Shown here: piece by piece, positions 36,335 through 44,277 of the stretch
Layout of the letters: each line of letters begins with the position of its first letter
How positions within the stretch are numbered: the stretch's first letter is position 1
Source of the DNA: Bacteroidota bacterium
GTDB taxonomy: Bacteria; Bacteroidota; Bacteroidia; Flavobacteriales; Weeksellaceae
DNA: 64,000 bases
Reading direction: 5' to 3'
Assembly: GCA_023423715.1 (NCBI GenBank)
Contig: JAFAFC010000013.1
Coordinates: 18,556-82,555, forward strand
Notes under the pieces: model-generated
What the model was told of the DNA's origin: nothing
Database searches by the model: none
What the model saw: only the letters and a program-made list of their open reading frames with translations
Program-made: the position numbers and the translations under genes

Positions 36335-36724
36335 CTAATTGATAACGGCTTCTATTACTTTTCTAAAATATTCCGCATCATTACCAATCAGCAAGTAACT
36401 TGAAAAACCAATATCTAAAAGATATTTACCCACTTTCTCATCATCAATATCACTATGTGCAATAAGTTTTATAGTTGGATATTTTGTTCTTAATTCTTGA
36501 AGTTCAACAAAAACATTCTTGTTGTAAAAATCAAGGTCGATAATACAAATTTTTGGGAGTTCATTTAATGAAGATAATTGTGACAGTCCATCTTCCATGC
36601 TTTCTGAACGAAATAAGACTTCAGTTCCCGAAGCAATGAGGTCTTTACAAATGAAATCTAAAATTGGGCTTTTATCATTGATAAAGGCGAGTGTAATTTT
36701 TTTTTGTGCTGTACCAGTTTCCAT
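36335..36724 (-). CDS. response-regulator receiver-like protein
   Basis: A 129-residue single-domain protein. It has the alternating beta-alpha form of a receiver (ITLAFINDKSPILDFI, KICIIDLDFYNKN with the probable phospho-acceptor Asp, IKLIAHSDIDDEKV, GFSSYLLIGND). No output domain follows. The ATG at 36724 is preferred; the frame continues 32 codons upstream without receiver-like sequence. It lies downstream of two HTH genes in the same direction, with a long hairpin between them, and may be a partner of them. Confidence 0.65.
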   Translation of the reverse strand: METGTAQKKITLAFINDKSPILDFICKDLIASGTEVLFRSESMEDGLSQLSSLNELPKICIIDLDFYNKNVFVELQELRTKYPTIKLIAHSDIDDEKVGKYLLDIGFSSYLLIGNDAEYFRKVIEAVIN

Positions 36725-36815
36725 ATCATCATACTTTTTTAAAGTTGATGTAGCCCTGCACAAAAAGAAAGCGCAGGCAACTACACTTACCGCACATTGA
36801 GGCACTGGTATACCC

Positions 36816-36878
36816 GACAACGAATAAGCGAGCGCCCACGCCTATGGCATGAGCGTTCTTCCTTATTGTCCCGTTGTC
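36816..36878. repeat. long interrupted hairpin upstream of the receiver-like gene
   Basis: GACAACG-AATAAG (36816-36828) pairs with CTTATT and CGTTGTC (36862-36878), with a four-base internal bulge, leaving a 33-base GC-richer loop. A palindrome GGTATACC lies just left, at 36807-36814. It could be a structured leader, a regulatory RNA or a recombination site. Confidence 0.45.
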
Positions 36879-36904
36879 TAAAAATTACCAGTTTTCAATG
36901 TGGG

Positions 36905-36928
36905 ACTTAAAGCAAAAACACTTTAAGT
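36905..36928. repeat. perfect 8-bp inverted repeat
   Basis: ACTTAAAG at 36905-36912 and CTTTAAGT at 36921-36928, loop of eight bases. It lies between the HTH gene stop and the larger hairpin; the lack of a U tract argues against a simple terminator. Confidence 0.4.
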
Positions 36929-36996
36929 ATTTCTATATTTTACATAGCAAAGATACTAAACTCTTGCTATTAGATGTATTAATGCAACAAAAAAGC

Positions 36997-37302
36997 TTAG
37001 TCTGAATTAGTTTTGTGATTGATATAATTCTGCTCCAATATTGTCATCAAATCTGTTTCCTTATAAATAATTTTGCCACCAATCTGAATATACGGCAGGA
37101 TATTATCATCACGATATTGCTGTAAAGTGCGTTTGCTAATGTGTAACAGTTTGCATACATCTTCGCCCGACAAATAAATTTCTCCATTCATTACGGGACG
37201 ATAGTTTTTTAATATATTTTCAATACGGTCTCTCAATATCAAAATCATTTCTTGATGGGAAATGATTTCTTCATTATCATTCGTCAGTAAATCCATTATC
37301 AT
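36997..37302 (-). CDS. HTH excisionase/MerR-like DNA-binding protein (second of pair)
   Basis: A 101-residue protein with an N-terminal coiled-coil-like helix and a helix-turn-helix of the HTH_17/excisionase type (LSGEDVCKLLHISKRTLQQYRDDNILPYIQIGGKIIYK, about 45-80). Such proteins control excision or transfer genes in Bacteroidetes ICEs. It overlaps the upstream paralogue by 26 bases, so the two are probably cotranslated. A second in-frame ATG two codons in is possible. Confidence 0.8.
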   Translation of the reverse strand: MIMDLLTNDNEEIISHQEMILILRDRIENILKNYRPVMNGEIYLSGEDVCKLLHISKRTLQQYRDDNILPYIQIGGKIIYKETDLMTILEQNYINHKTNSD

Positions 37303-37588
37303 TGGTATTGTACGGCTGTCCAGCTTCGAGCAAAGCCCGTACGTCCGAGAGTTTATAATAATTCTTGCGGTTCAGTTTGGAATAAGGTAACAGCCCTTTG
37401 TCCTTGTAGGTCTGCAAAGTCCGTTTAGTAATCTTCATCATCAAACAAACTTCCTGGTTATCTAGCCATTTTTCTTCTTTGAAAATTGAAATGTATTTCA
37501 TTGTGGCATTTTCGGTCAATTCCAAAAGTGCTTTCAGTTCATTTGTCATTCCATCCAATGCGGATTTTTGTATTGCGATAACTTCCAT
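37277..37588 (-). CDS. HTH excisionase/MerR-like DNA-binding protein (first of pair)
   Basis: A 103-residue paralogue of the next gene with the same layout: helical N-terminus and an HTH (LDNQEVCLMMKITKRTLQTYKDKGLLPYSKLNRKNYYK). It likely binds DNA, perhaps at the repeat element at 37660-37688 upstream. Its promoter lies in the 169-base divergent gap shared with the two-gene operon at 37758. The exact regulated genes are unknown. Confidence 0.8.
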   Translation of the reverse strand: MEVIAIQKSALDGMTNELKALLELTENATMKYISIFKEEKWLDNQEVCLMMKITKRTLQTYKDKGLLPYSKLNRKNYYKLSDVRALLEAGQPYNTNDNGFTDE

Positions 37589-37659
37589 AATCTGCTCAAT
37601 TTTGCTGTGGAAGTGGAATTTATCAAGGATTTGTAAAGGCTTGGAAAATGTTGTATTGA

Positions 37660-37688
37660 TTGGCGTTGAAAGGTAGTATTTGTCGCCA
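37660..37688. repeat. degenerate copy of the TTGGCGTT...GTTTGGCACTG repeat
   Basis: Matches the repeat at 63692-63720 at 22 of 29 positions (TTGGCGTT, AAAGG, AGT, TTTG blocks kept). It lies 71 bases upstream of the first HTH gene, in the divergent promoter region. Confidence 0.45.
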
Positions 37689-37717
37689 CGATATAAATTT
37701 CAAGATAGTTTATTTTG

Positions 37718-37725
37718 TAAATTTG
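37718..37725 (+). promoter_or_regulatory. probable -7 box of the two-gene PLD operon
   Basis: TAAATTTG fits the Bacteroidetes -7 consensus TAnnTTTG, 32 bases before the ATG at 37758. The matching upstream box is weak (TTTC). Confidence 0.4.
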
Positions 37726-37757
37726 AAGAATATAGGTTACTGATAAATTAATTTTAA

Positions 37758-39359
37758 ATGGCAGTATTACAAAAAGGCAATTCAAATTATCCGTTTTGGG
37801 GAGCATCAATAAGTCTAATCACTGGACTTGACCCGTTAGGCCTTCAAACAACCTCAGAAGCGACTTACGCCACTATATTGCCTGGAATTTCCAATTTGAC
37901 TAATCGTCTCCGTTATTATGGGTTTTATTGTTGGCTTTTAGACTTCTATTTCAAGACCGAGAAGAAAGGCAACTCAAAAGAACAATATCGTTTTATCCGC
38001 AGAGCTGAATTGATGATTGCCATAATTATGCAAAGCGAGCGTAAAGGAGTTCAACAGATAACAGGAAGTAACTTTGCTTCAAACCTAATAAATACAGCTG
38101 AGGAAACTTATTTTGACTTAGCCGAAGGAGCAGACAAGGACAATACCGATAAAAATGTTTATTGGAAATATCCATCCGGTGCATTCGGACAATATTATTA
38201 CGGAGCAATGCAGGCACTTTCCTTAATTATTACAGCAATAAATGATGATGGAGATGTTATTTACAACATTAGTAAACCACACCCAAGACAAAAAGTTTCT
38301 GGGAAACAATTAGCCGAGGCTTTTGAAGGATCATTGTCACCACAAATAAAAGAGTTATTTTATATTAATATCAAAAAAGGAAAACTCTACCAAGATGATA
38401 TTTCAGAACTGATAAAGTATTTTGCGATTGATACGATACAAACAGAAAATGCCGAATGGCAACTATATGTAGAAATGCTTTTGGACAAAGACGATCCAAG
38501 TCAAGAAATGGAAGAACGTTTTACTTTTCACAGAAGGGAAACAATTTTGTCGCTCTTAAATACAGCTGTTAAAAATGAAAATAATTACGACTGGTATAGA
38601 TTTCTATTGGAAAGTTACCGAAAGAAATTGGGAACAAATGGTTATCCTGAAACGGAAACTAATATTGGTTGGTACTGCTATCAATTAAATGAGTATTGGC
38701 AGTACAGTTGCGGAACAATATTTTGGGCTGTATTACAACATCTTTACGATTTCCAACAAGACCAATATCTACCATTGTTTGTAAAGAAATTTTCAAGCAG
38801 TATTACAAATGAAATATGCAAAGAGCTAAAGCAAGCTACAGAGCCAACAAGTTCACTTGCAGAAATTTTGGAGTTAATCCCTGACACAGAAGATGAGGAA
38901 AACATCAAAAAGGAAATTGATGCAACAAACGACCCTGTTATGGCAGCAAAATATGGCTTTATGCTTTTGCTTCAAATATTCAAGAATAATAGAGAGCAAC
39001 TTCATCCATTGAAAGAATTTATGAGCAGAAAAAAGATAGAAAGGGATGGGAATATGGTTGATGGTATCTTGACAGTTCACACAGCAGAAAATGATACACT
39101 TCAAGATTTTGTTGAACAATTTATTTTACGCAAAATTATTTACAGGCACTCAATGGTTGCACTCAGAAAAATGGGCAACGGCTCACAGGCTACCCACAAA
39201 TTTTTTATTGAGGAACAATACATCCGTTTCATAGATACATTTCCACCAAGAAACACATCGCCAAGAATGAGCGCCTTGCAAAACATAATGTTTGATTTAC
39301 AGGTAATCAACGACCAAAGGGTTTTATCGCCATTACATAAGAAACTTTTGATTGACTGA
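37758..39359 (+). CDS. protein of unknown function, partner of PLD-like protein
   Basis: A 533-residue soluble protein I cannot place in a family. The N-terminus is FWGASISLITGLDPLGLQTTSEATYATILPGISNLTNRLRYYGFYCWLLDFYF, aromatic-rich and helical. Similar starts (PLG-T-SE-Y, then a helical R-Y-F-W run) are, from memory, found in proteins beside PLD nucleases. The middle is mostly alpha-helical; the end has a repeated DxxxxP pattern. It overlaps the next gene by one base (TGATG), so the two are translationally coupled. It is probably a sensor or scaffold in a two-protein system; this is inference. Confidence 0.6.
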   Translation: MAVLQKGNSNYPFWGASISLITGLDPLGLQTTSEATYATILPGISNLTNRLRYYGFYCWLLDFYFKTEKKGNSKEQYRFIRRAELMIAIIMQSERKGVQQITGSNFASNLINTAEETYFDLAEGADKDNTDKNVYWKYPSGAFGQYYYGAMQALSLIITAINDDGDVIYNISKPHPRQKVSGKQLAEAFEGSLSPQIKELFYINIKKGKLYQDDISELIKYFAIDTIQTENAEWQLYVEMLLDKDDPSQEMEERFTFHRRETILSLLNTAVKNENNYDWYRFLLESYRKKLGTNGYPETETNIGWYCYQLNEYWQYSCGTIFWAVLQHLYDFQQDQYLPLFVKKFSSSITNEICKELKQATEPTSSLAEILELIPDTEDEENIKKEIDATNDPVMAAKYGFMLLLQIFKNNREQLHPLKEFMSRKKIERDGNMVDGILTVHTAENDTLQDFVEQFILRKIIYRHSMVALRKMGNGSQATHKFFIEEQYIRFIDTFPPRNTSPRMSALQNIMFDLQVINDQRVLSPLHKKLLID

Positions 39360-42010
39360 TGATACTAGAAAGAGAAAACATACTAACATTGATAGGAAGC
39401 AGAAGATATCATTCTGCAATTCTTACTACCTTCAGCTTTGACTTTTATTTTTTTGAAATGAAAGCAATGAAATGGTTGCGTTCTTGTGGCGTGAGAAACA
39501 TCAACGTTTTTATTGATGGACATTATTATTCAGAGTTAATGCAACAAGCGACAGGAGAAGAAATGCAACTTTCTGCCGGTTATTCACTTTATCCTGTTTT
39601 TCAAAAGTCAGTATTCCATCCAAAAATTTGGATGTTGTTTGGTGAAAAAGAAGGATTGCTTATTGTTGGTTCTGGAAACCTTACAAATTCTGGAAATGGC
39701 AACAATGATGAGATTTGGGGAGCATTTCATTTTGATATTCGTTCAACCGAAAATTCATCAGTCTTTTCGTCAGCTTGGGATTATCTATCAACTCTTTCAT
39801 CGTCAGTTAAGGGACAGATGAATGAAAAAACTACAAAATGGATACTTGAACATTCTAAATGGCTGAATGAATTGCCAAAGACAAAACCATTTCAATTTTT
39901 CGAAACGTCGCAAAAAGAGAAGGTTGCTTTCCTGTTTAATACTGAAACAACTTCTATTTGGAACGAACTTTTAAAACATCTTAGCAATGAGAAAGTAGTA
40001 GAAATAACTACCATTTCTCCATATTATGACAAAAATGGGAAAGTATTGCAAGAACTTAATTCTCTTTTTCCTTCAGCCATAGTAAAAGTCATATTGGATG
40101 AAAGTGGTTTAATCCCTTCTGCAATGCAAGTGAGCAAAGCGTTTACATTTTACGATTGGTGTGATGCAGGCGTAAGCAAAATCCAATATGCAAAATCTGG
40201 AAACTCAAAATCAAAACTTCACGGGAAGATTATTCATTTCAAGACAAAAAATGGAAAAGAGTTTTGCTTGTTCGGTAGTGCCAATATTACACCTGCAGGA
40301 TTGGGATTATTGGGCAAAAATTCAAATGCAGAAGTTTCACTTCTTATTCAGTCAGAAAAAGGTGGATTATTAAATCAATTAGGCATAAAACTGAAAACAA
40401 GCAATAGTAAAAGCCTTGATGAATTTACAGCGACTACAAATCAGTCAATTTATGAAACTATAATCAAGAACAATCAATTTAAAGTACAGTTGCTTTGTGC
40501 AGAGTTGATTTATGATGAATTTATACTTCATTCCACTGGAACTTATACCGATGAATTCAAGGTTGTTTTCTTCGATAAACAAAACCGATTTTTGTATTCC
40601 AAAACTTTCTCAAATTATGCGAAAGAGCTAAAAATAACAGTCAATTTAGAATTAGGCAGTTTCCTATATGTGCAATTGACAAATGTTAATGATGGGATTA
40701 TCTCAAATAAACTATTAATTTCCGATTATTTCCTTTTGGCGAAAACGCATCCTAACCCAAAAACAGAGGAAATTGAGAAAATTTATAGCGAAATTCAAAA
40801 TGGCGAACTAAGTAAAGTTCTTGACTTGTTGCATTACGCCATCTTTGACGAAACAGAAAATGAGACAGGAGCCAGCTTTTTAGATAGCAGAAGAAACACG
40901 TTTACAAAGTTGAATGATGACAAAGAACCTGAAAAACTTTACGATCTCTCTTCCTATAAAGCAATAGAAAATTCTGGATTTGAAAAAAACCTTCTACTCT
41001 CTTCTCTTTCCCTACGTGTTTTAGATGTTTTGAAGTTCATCAATTTAAATGGAATTTCAACAAATAAAAAAGCTGATATAAGTATTGATGAGCAAGAAGA
41101 CGATTTAGGCAACATAAATGGAAATGAGGAAGGAGAAGTGGCAACGGTTCGTAACCTCTCCTTTGTCATGCTTAAATCTGAAAAAAGAAAGTTGATGAAC
41201 TACTTTGATAACCTTTACAATTACCAACAAGAAATTCTCTATGGGAATAGTCGACCAAAAACATATAGGCCTACACTTACAGATTTGACTAAATATTTAA
41301 TCGCTCTTGAGTTGATAAGTGAATACGGAGGGAAATCTGCAAAGTATGACGAACAAGACACGCACCATTTTTTCAGTTATTTACCATTTGTAGACGATTA
41401 TGACAATAACAATGTAAAGGGTTGTTGTTTAAACTTAATTGGCGACTTTTTGATGCTGGCAAGAAGCGGATTTAAAGCGTATGAATTTGACTATACAAAA
41501 AAGAAAATCGAGGAACTAAAAAAAGAGGCACTCATAAATACAATTGTTTGCTTAATTAACAATCGATGGAAAGATGATGAATTACATTACTTTTTTACTA
41601 TGGCTTTAAATGCACTTCATTATTTAGGTTGGAGGAATGTAGATGATTTCAATAGCAATTTTGTAGAATTAAAATCCAAAATTAATATTAGAATTTCTGA
41701 GTTGAAAAACAGGACAAAAGGATTTGAAAAAAACTTAGAGATATTTTACGAAAGACTATGTCCTTCGTTTATAAAAGTGATTGAACAGATTGAAGATAAG
41801 AACTTTGATACATCAGCAGTTAACGGGCAAATTATTTACAAATCGCCTTGGGGTTATAGCTACGTTCAGTACGTAAATAAAACAAACGATTTTACTTTAA
41901 TCAGACCTGGCTTTATGTGGGACTATGATAAAGAAGATTACATAAAACACAGTCCAGACGAAATTTATTTACCTCTAAAACTCTCATCTTTTATATGCAC
42001 CGATTTGTAA
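39359..42010 (+). CDS. phospholipase D-like protein with two HKD motifs
   Basis: An 883-residue protein. Residues 1-340 form a PLD-like fold with two half motifs: HPK at 87-89 followed by GSGNLT at 104-109, and HGK at 288-290 followed by GSANIT about residue 307. These are the catalytic His-Lys pairs of PLD nucleases and phosphodiesterases. The rest (about 540 residues) is helical and unrecognised, with a Glu-rich stretch near residue 580. No membrane spans or signal peptide. Coupled to the upstream gene. A DNA/RNA-cutting effector would fit a defence role, unproven. Confidence 0.7.
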   Translation: MILERENILTLIGSRRYHSAILTTFSFDFYFFEMKAMKWLRSCGVRNINVFIDGHYYSELMQQATGEEMQLSAGYSLYPVFQKSVFHPKIWMLFGEKEGLLIVGSGNLTNSGNGNNDEIWGAFHFDIRSTENSSVFSSAWDYLSTLSSSVKGQMNEKTTKWILEHSKWLNELPKTKPFQFFETSQKEKVAFLFNTETTSIWNELLKHLSNEKVVEITTISPYYDKNGKVLQELNSLFPSAIVKVILDESGLIPSAMQVSKAFTFYDWCDAGVSKIQYAKSGNSKSKLHGKIIHFKTKNGKEFCLFGSANITPAGLGLLGKNSNAEVSLLIQSEKGGLLNQLGIKLKTSNSKSLDEFTATTNQSIYETIIKNNQFKVQLLCAELIYDEFILHSTGTYTDEFKVVFFDKQNRFLYSKTFSNYAKELKITVNLELGSFLYVQLTNVNDGIISNKLLISDYFLLAKTHPNPKTEEIEKIYSEIQNGELSKVLDLLHYAIFDETENETGASFLDSRRNTFTKLNDDKEPEKLYDLSSYKAIENSGFEKNLLLSSLSLRVLDVLKFINLNGISTNKKADISIDEQEDDLGNINGNEEGEVATVRNLSFVMLKSEKRKLMNYFDNLYNYQQEILYGNSRPKTYRPTLTDLTKYLIALELISEYGGKSAKYDEQDTHHFFSYLPFVDDYDNNNVKGCCLNLIGDFLMLARSGFKAYEFDYTKKKIEELKKEALINTIVCLINNRWKDDELHYFFTMALNALHYLGWRNVDDFNSNFVELKSKINIRISELKNRTKGFEKNLEIFYERLCPSFIKVIEQIEDKNFDTSAVNGQIIYKSPWGYSYVQYVNKTNDFTLIRPGFMWDYDKEDYIKHSPDEIYLPLKLSSFICTDL

Positions 42011-42016
42011 GTTAAA

Positions 42017-42046
42017 AAATCGGATAACTTTTGGGTTATCCGATTT
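42017..42046. terminator. hairpin between the PLD operon and the TIGR02391 gene
   Basis: AAATCGGATAAC at 42017-42028 pairs with GTTATCCGATTT at 42035-42046, six-base loop. A run of A on the left acts as the U tract for the leftward gene; the rightward side has no T run. Confidence 0.7.
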
Positions 42047-42049
42047 GCG

Positions 42050-42850
42050 CTATTTAAGTCCTGTTTTGTAAGTGTTATCAAGTTTGTTATGAATAATTGT
42101 AGCTACAACCAATACTTCAGTCATTTCTGAAAGTTGAGTGTCTTCTAATATTTTCGGGTTATGCGCTTTTGGATTTCGGTACATAGAAAAAAATCCTTTA
42201 CAGAAGTTGCCGAAACCCTTATGCTCACTTTCTTCGCTTGGATTATTCAGCATATTAAAAGCAAGCATAGGTCTTTTGTCTTTTCCTAAAGCAAAACAAT
42301 CATCAACCAGATCTGCTCCATCTGAAGTATAGCCACTTTTCTGCCTAAGTCTTTCCGCAACACTTTTTGTGATTTCTAGTATAGAGTGAAAATAATTTTC
42401 TTTCAGCCATTCGGCTTCGCAGTATGGTAAAATTTCTGAATGAACTCCGATACCGTGTACTTTTTCTTTGATTTTAAGTGACCTGCTTTTAGCTTCTGAA
42501 ATGGTTTTAGCCTTTTCAACTAGTCGGGGTTGTCCGGTTTTATCAATTTCTATCCCTTCGTAAACTAATTTTTCATTGATAGTTGTTCTGTCTCTTTCAA
42601 ATTCGTCTTCGGAATTATATCTTTTAGGATTTAATAACCTAACTACAAATGCCAATACATTATTTCCACAATTGTCTTGTATTTGCTTTTCTTTTAATGC
42701 ATAAAAAAGTCTGTCGGTTTTGTTTGTACCAATTTGCGATTGAGAAATATTAGCACCAGCTAAATGTTCTGTGATTTTTGTATGCGTTAATAGATTTGAT
42801 ATAATGTCAGATATATTTCGCAAGGTTATGTCATCAAAGGATTTTGTCAT
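42050..42850 (-). CDS. TIGR02391-like (Abi-associated) protein
   Basis: A 266-residue soluble protein that resembles the TIGR02391/Ymh group, members of which occur with abortive infection and restriction genes. The C-terminal part AFNMLNNPSEESEHKGFGNFCKGFFSMYRNPKAHNPK is the signature (a HEPN-like RNxxAH within MYRNPKAHNP). That RNxxAH is a candidate RNase site: R-N-P-K-A-H. It is downstream of a small membrane-protein gene (10-base gap) and convergent with the PLD operon. Target unknown. Confidence 0.65.
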   Translation of the reverse strand: MTKSFDDITLRNISDIISNLLTHTKITEHLAGANISQSQIGTNKTDRLFYALKEKQIQDNCGNNVLAFVVRLLNPKRYNSEDEFERDRTTINEKLVYEGIEIDKTGQPRLVEKAKTISEAKSRSLKIKEKVHGIGVHSEILPYCEAEWLKENYFHSILEITKSVAERLRQKSGYTSDGADLVDDCFALGKDKRPMLAFNMLNNPSEESEHKGFGNFCKGFFSMYRNPKAHNPKILEDTQLSEMTEVLVVATIIHNKLDNTYKTGLK

Positions 42851-42860
42851 TTAAAAATGA

Positions 42861-43133
42861 TTAATTCTGTTTCTGGATTTCCATGTTTTGGATTTCCCTA
42901 TCTTTTTTCTCACGAGAATAAACCCAAAGTGATAAAAGTCCAAATATAATCAATCCATAAGCTATCCATTTACCAACCTTTTCAATAAATTTAATGAAAA
43001 CCGAACTTTCATAAGATGAAAAACCTTCGGCTCCCATCGGACCACGCCTGTAAAACTTTCGTCGGTTAAGCCAATAGCGAAGTCCTAAACCTGCAATCAA
43101 AAATATTATTCCTATAACCAATGATGCGACCAT
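42861..43133 (-). CDS. small membrane protein
   Basis: A 90-residue protein with two membrane spans (SLVIGIIFLIAGLGLRYWL near the start and WIAYGLIIFGLLSLWVY near residue 60), and a charged loop containing RRKFYRRGPMGAEG. I do not recognise it. It precedes the TIGR02391-like gene by 10 bases, so the two may form an operon separate from the tra genes. Confidence 0.6.
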   Translation of the reverse strand: MVASLVIGIIFLIAGLGLRYWLNRRKFYRRGPMGAEGFSSYESSVFIKFIEKVGKWIAYGLIIFGLLSLWVYSREKKDREIQNMEIQKQN

Positions 43134-43200
43134 AACAAAACACTTAAAATCTACTTTTTAAATTTACAAAAAAAACAGTTTTAATATCCCTTAAAAAGAG

Positions 43201-43226
43201 AAATCCTGCTTTTTGTGGCAGGATTT
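43201..43226 (-). terminator. terminator of the tra operon
   Basis: AAATCCTGC at 43201-43209 pairs with GCAGGATTT at 43218-43226, eight-base loop. A-rich sequence just left gives a modest U tract for the leftward transcript. It lies 8 bases after the traQ stop. Confidence 0.65.
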
Positions 43227-43234
43227 CATTGTTT

Positions 43235-43684
43235 TTAATCAGCACTATTAAACTGAAAACTTATCTGTTTTTCATTTCCAAAGCTGTCCGAAATCCAAAC
43301 ATCAAAGGATTGCGAAACGGCAGATGTTGAAGTATAGTACAACCGAAATTGCTCTGTGGGTAATGGGTATAAATCGTTCGGTAAATATGGTTGCTCATCG
43401 TAATACCGCAATGTGCCTTGTCCGTCAAATTGGAAATAGCGAAGAAAATACTGTGTGTTGCTGTAATTGCCTGTTCGCTGTATGGCAATGCGTATTTCTA
43501 CCGTTTGTCCATTGGCTACATCTTTTGGAACTGGCATCACGTTTACCTCGAAAGGAAAATCGTTCTGTATTTCGAGTTCATCATCTTTACTACAAGATAC
43601 TAAAGTTACCGAAGCTGTTAGGATTGCCAGCATTACATATATCGGCACTAATCCTATTCTGAATTTATTAAATATTGCTATCAT
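43235..43684 (-). CDS. traQ: conjugal transfer protein TraQ (DUF3872)
   Basis: A 149-residue secreted or membrane-anchored protein with a signal/lipoprotein-like N-terminus (VPIYVMLAILTASVTLVSCSKD; the Cys could be lipidated) and a beta-rich body of the DUF3872 type (QNDFPFEVNVMPVPKDVANGQTVEI). It is the last tra gene, 12 bases after traO. It is thought to belong to the Bacteroidetes mating apparatus; its exact role is unknown. Confidence 0.85.
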   Translation of the reverse strand: MIAIFNKFRIGLVPIYVMLAILTASVTLVSCSKDDELEIQNDFPFEVNVMPVPKDVANGQTVEIRIAIQRTGNYSNTQYFLRYFQFDGQGTLRYYDEQPYLPNDLYPLPTEQFRLYYTSTSAVSQSFDVWISDSFGNEKQISFQFNSAD

Positions 43685-43696
43685 TGTTTTAAGTTT

Positions 43697-44257
43697 TTAA
43701 AAATTAAACCTTAATCCCACACCTGCGGATGGTCGGAATTGCTCTAAGTCCGTACCCCAAAATACTTTTGTGCGTCCTTGCAGGATTAAAACAAAACGGT
43801 CTGATAGATATGTTTCAAGAGTGAGCCGTCCACCAGCTCCGTAGATGAAGTTATCCTCGCTCAAAATCTTTGCTCCGTCATACAACATCGCTTCGCCACG
43901 ATTGATGCTTTCATAACCGACCACACCTGTTATTCCGAAGTTCAGTGTGATGTTTTTACGGGCATCACCCAACAGAAAGAAACTGTAACCGCCTTCGGCA
44001 GTATAAGTTTCCTGCGGTATGCGGAGGTCTTTATAATTGTGGTATTGGTGCGTGTATTCCAATGCCCAAAGCTGGTAGTTCCCGTTTTTACCGTTCACGG
44101 TCATTCCGATATTGAGGTAATAATCATTACCGATTTTATCATCGGACAGTATTCCTGTGCTTATTTCCAATCCTTTCTGTTTTGGGAGCATTCTTTGTGC
44201 CTGTGTAACCGTCATGGCCATCAAAATGAACATCACGGTATAGATATACTTTTTCAT
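43697..44257 (-). CDS. traO: conjugal transfer protein TraO
   Basis: A 186-residue protein with a signal peptide (KKYIYTVMFILMAMTVTQAQ) and an antiparallel beta-rich body ending in FRPSAGVGLRFNF, typical of an outer membrane beta-barrel. The TraO family is part of the outer side of Bacteroidetes conjugative transposon channels. It is between traN and traQ. Confidence 0.85.
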   Translation of the reverse strand: MKKYIYTVMFILMAMTVTQAQRMLPKQKGLEISTGILSDDKIGNDYYLNIGMTVNGKNGNYQLWALEYTHQYHNYKDLRIPQETYTAEGGYSFFLLGDARKNITLNFGITGVVGYESINRGEAMLYDGAKILSEDNFIYGAGGRLTLETYLSDRFVLILQGRTKVFWGTDLEQFRPSAGVGLRFNF

Positions 44258-44277
44258 ATTATTGCATTAAAATGTTA

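Noticed and set aside
36335..36820. Longer start of the receiver gene
   Set aside because: The extra 32 residues do not look like receiver sequence, and the ATG at 36724 gives a normal N-terminus.
37546..37809. 87-codon reverse frame over the HTH/PLD promoter
   Set aside because: It overlaps two real gene ends and the promoter; its sequence comes from the repeat copy.
39359..42010. DISARM drmC
   Set aside because: No drmA helicase, drmB or methylase near; the protein is much longer than drmC.
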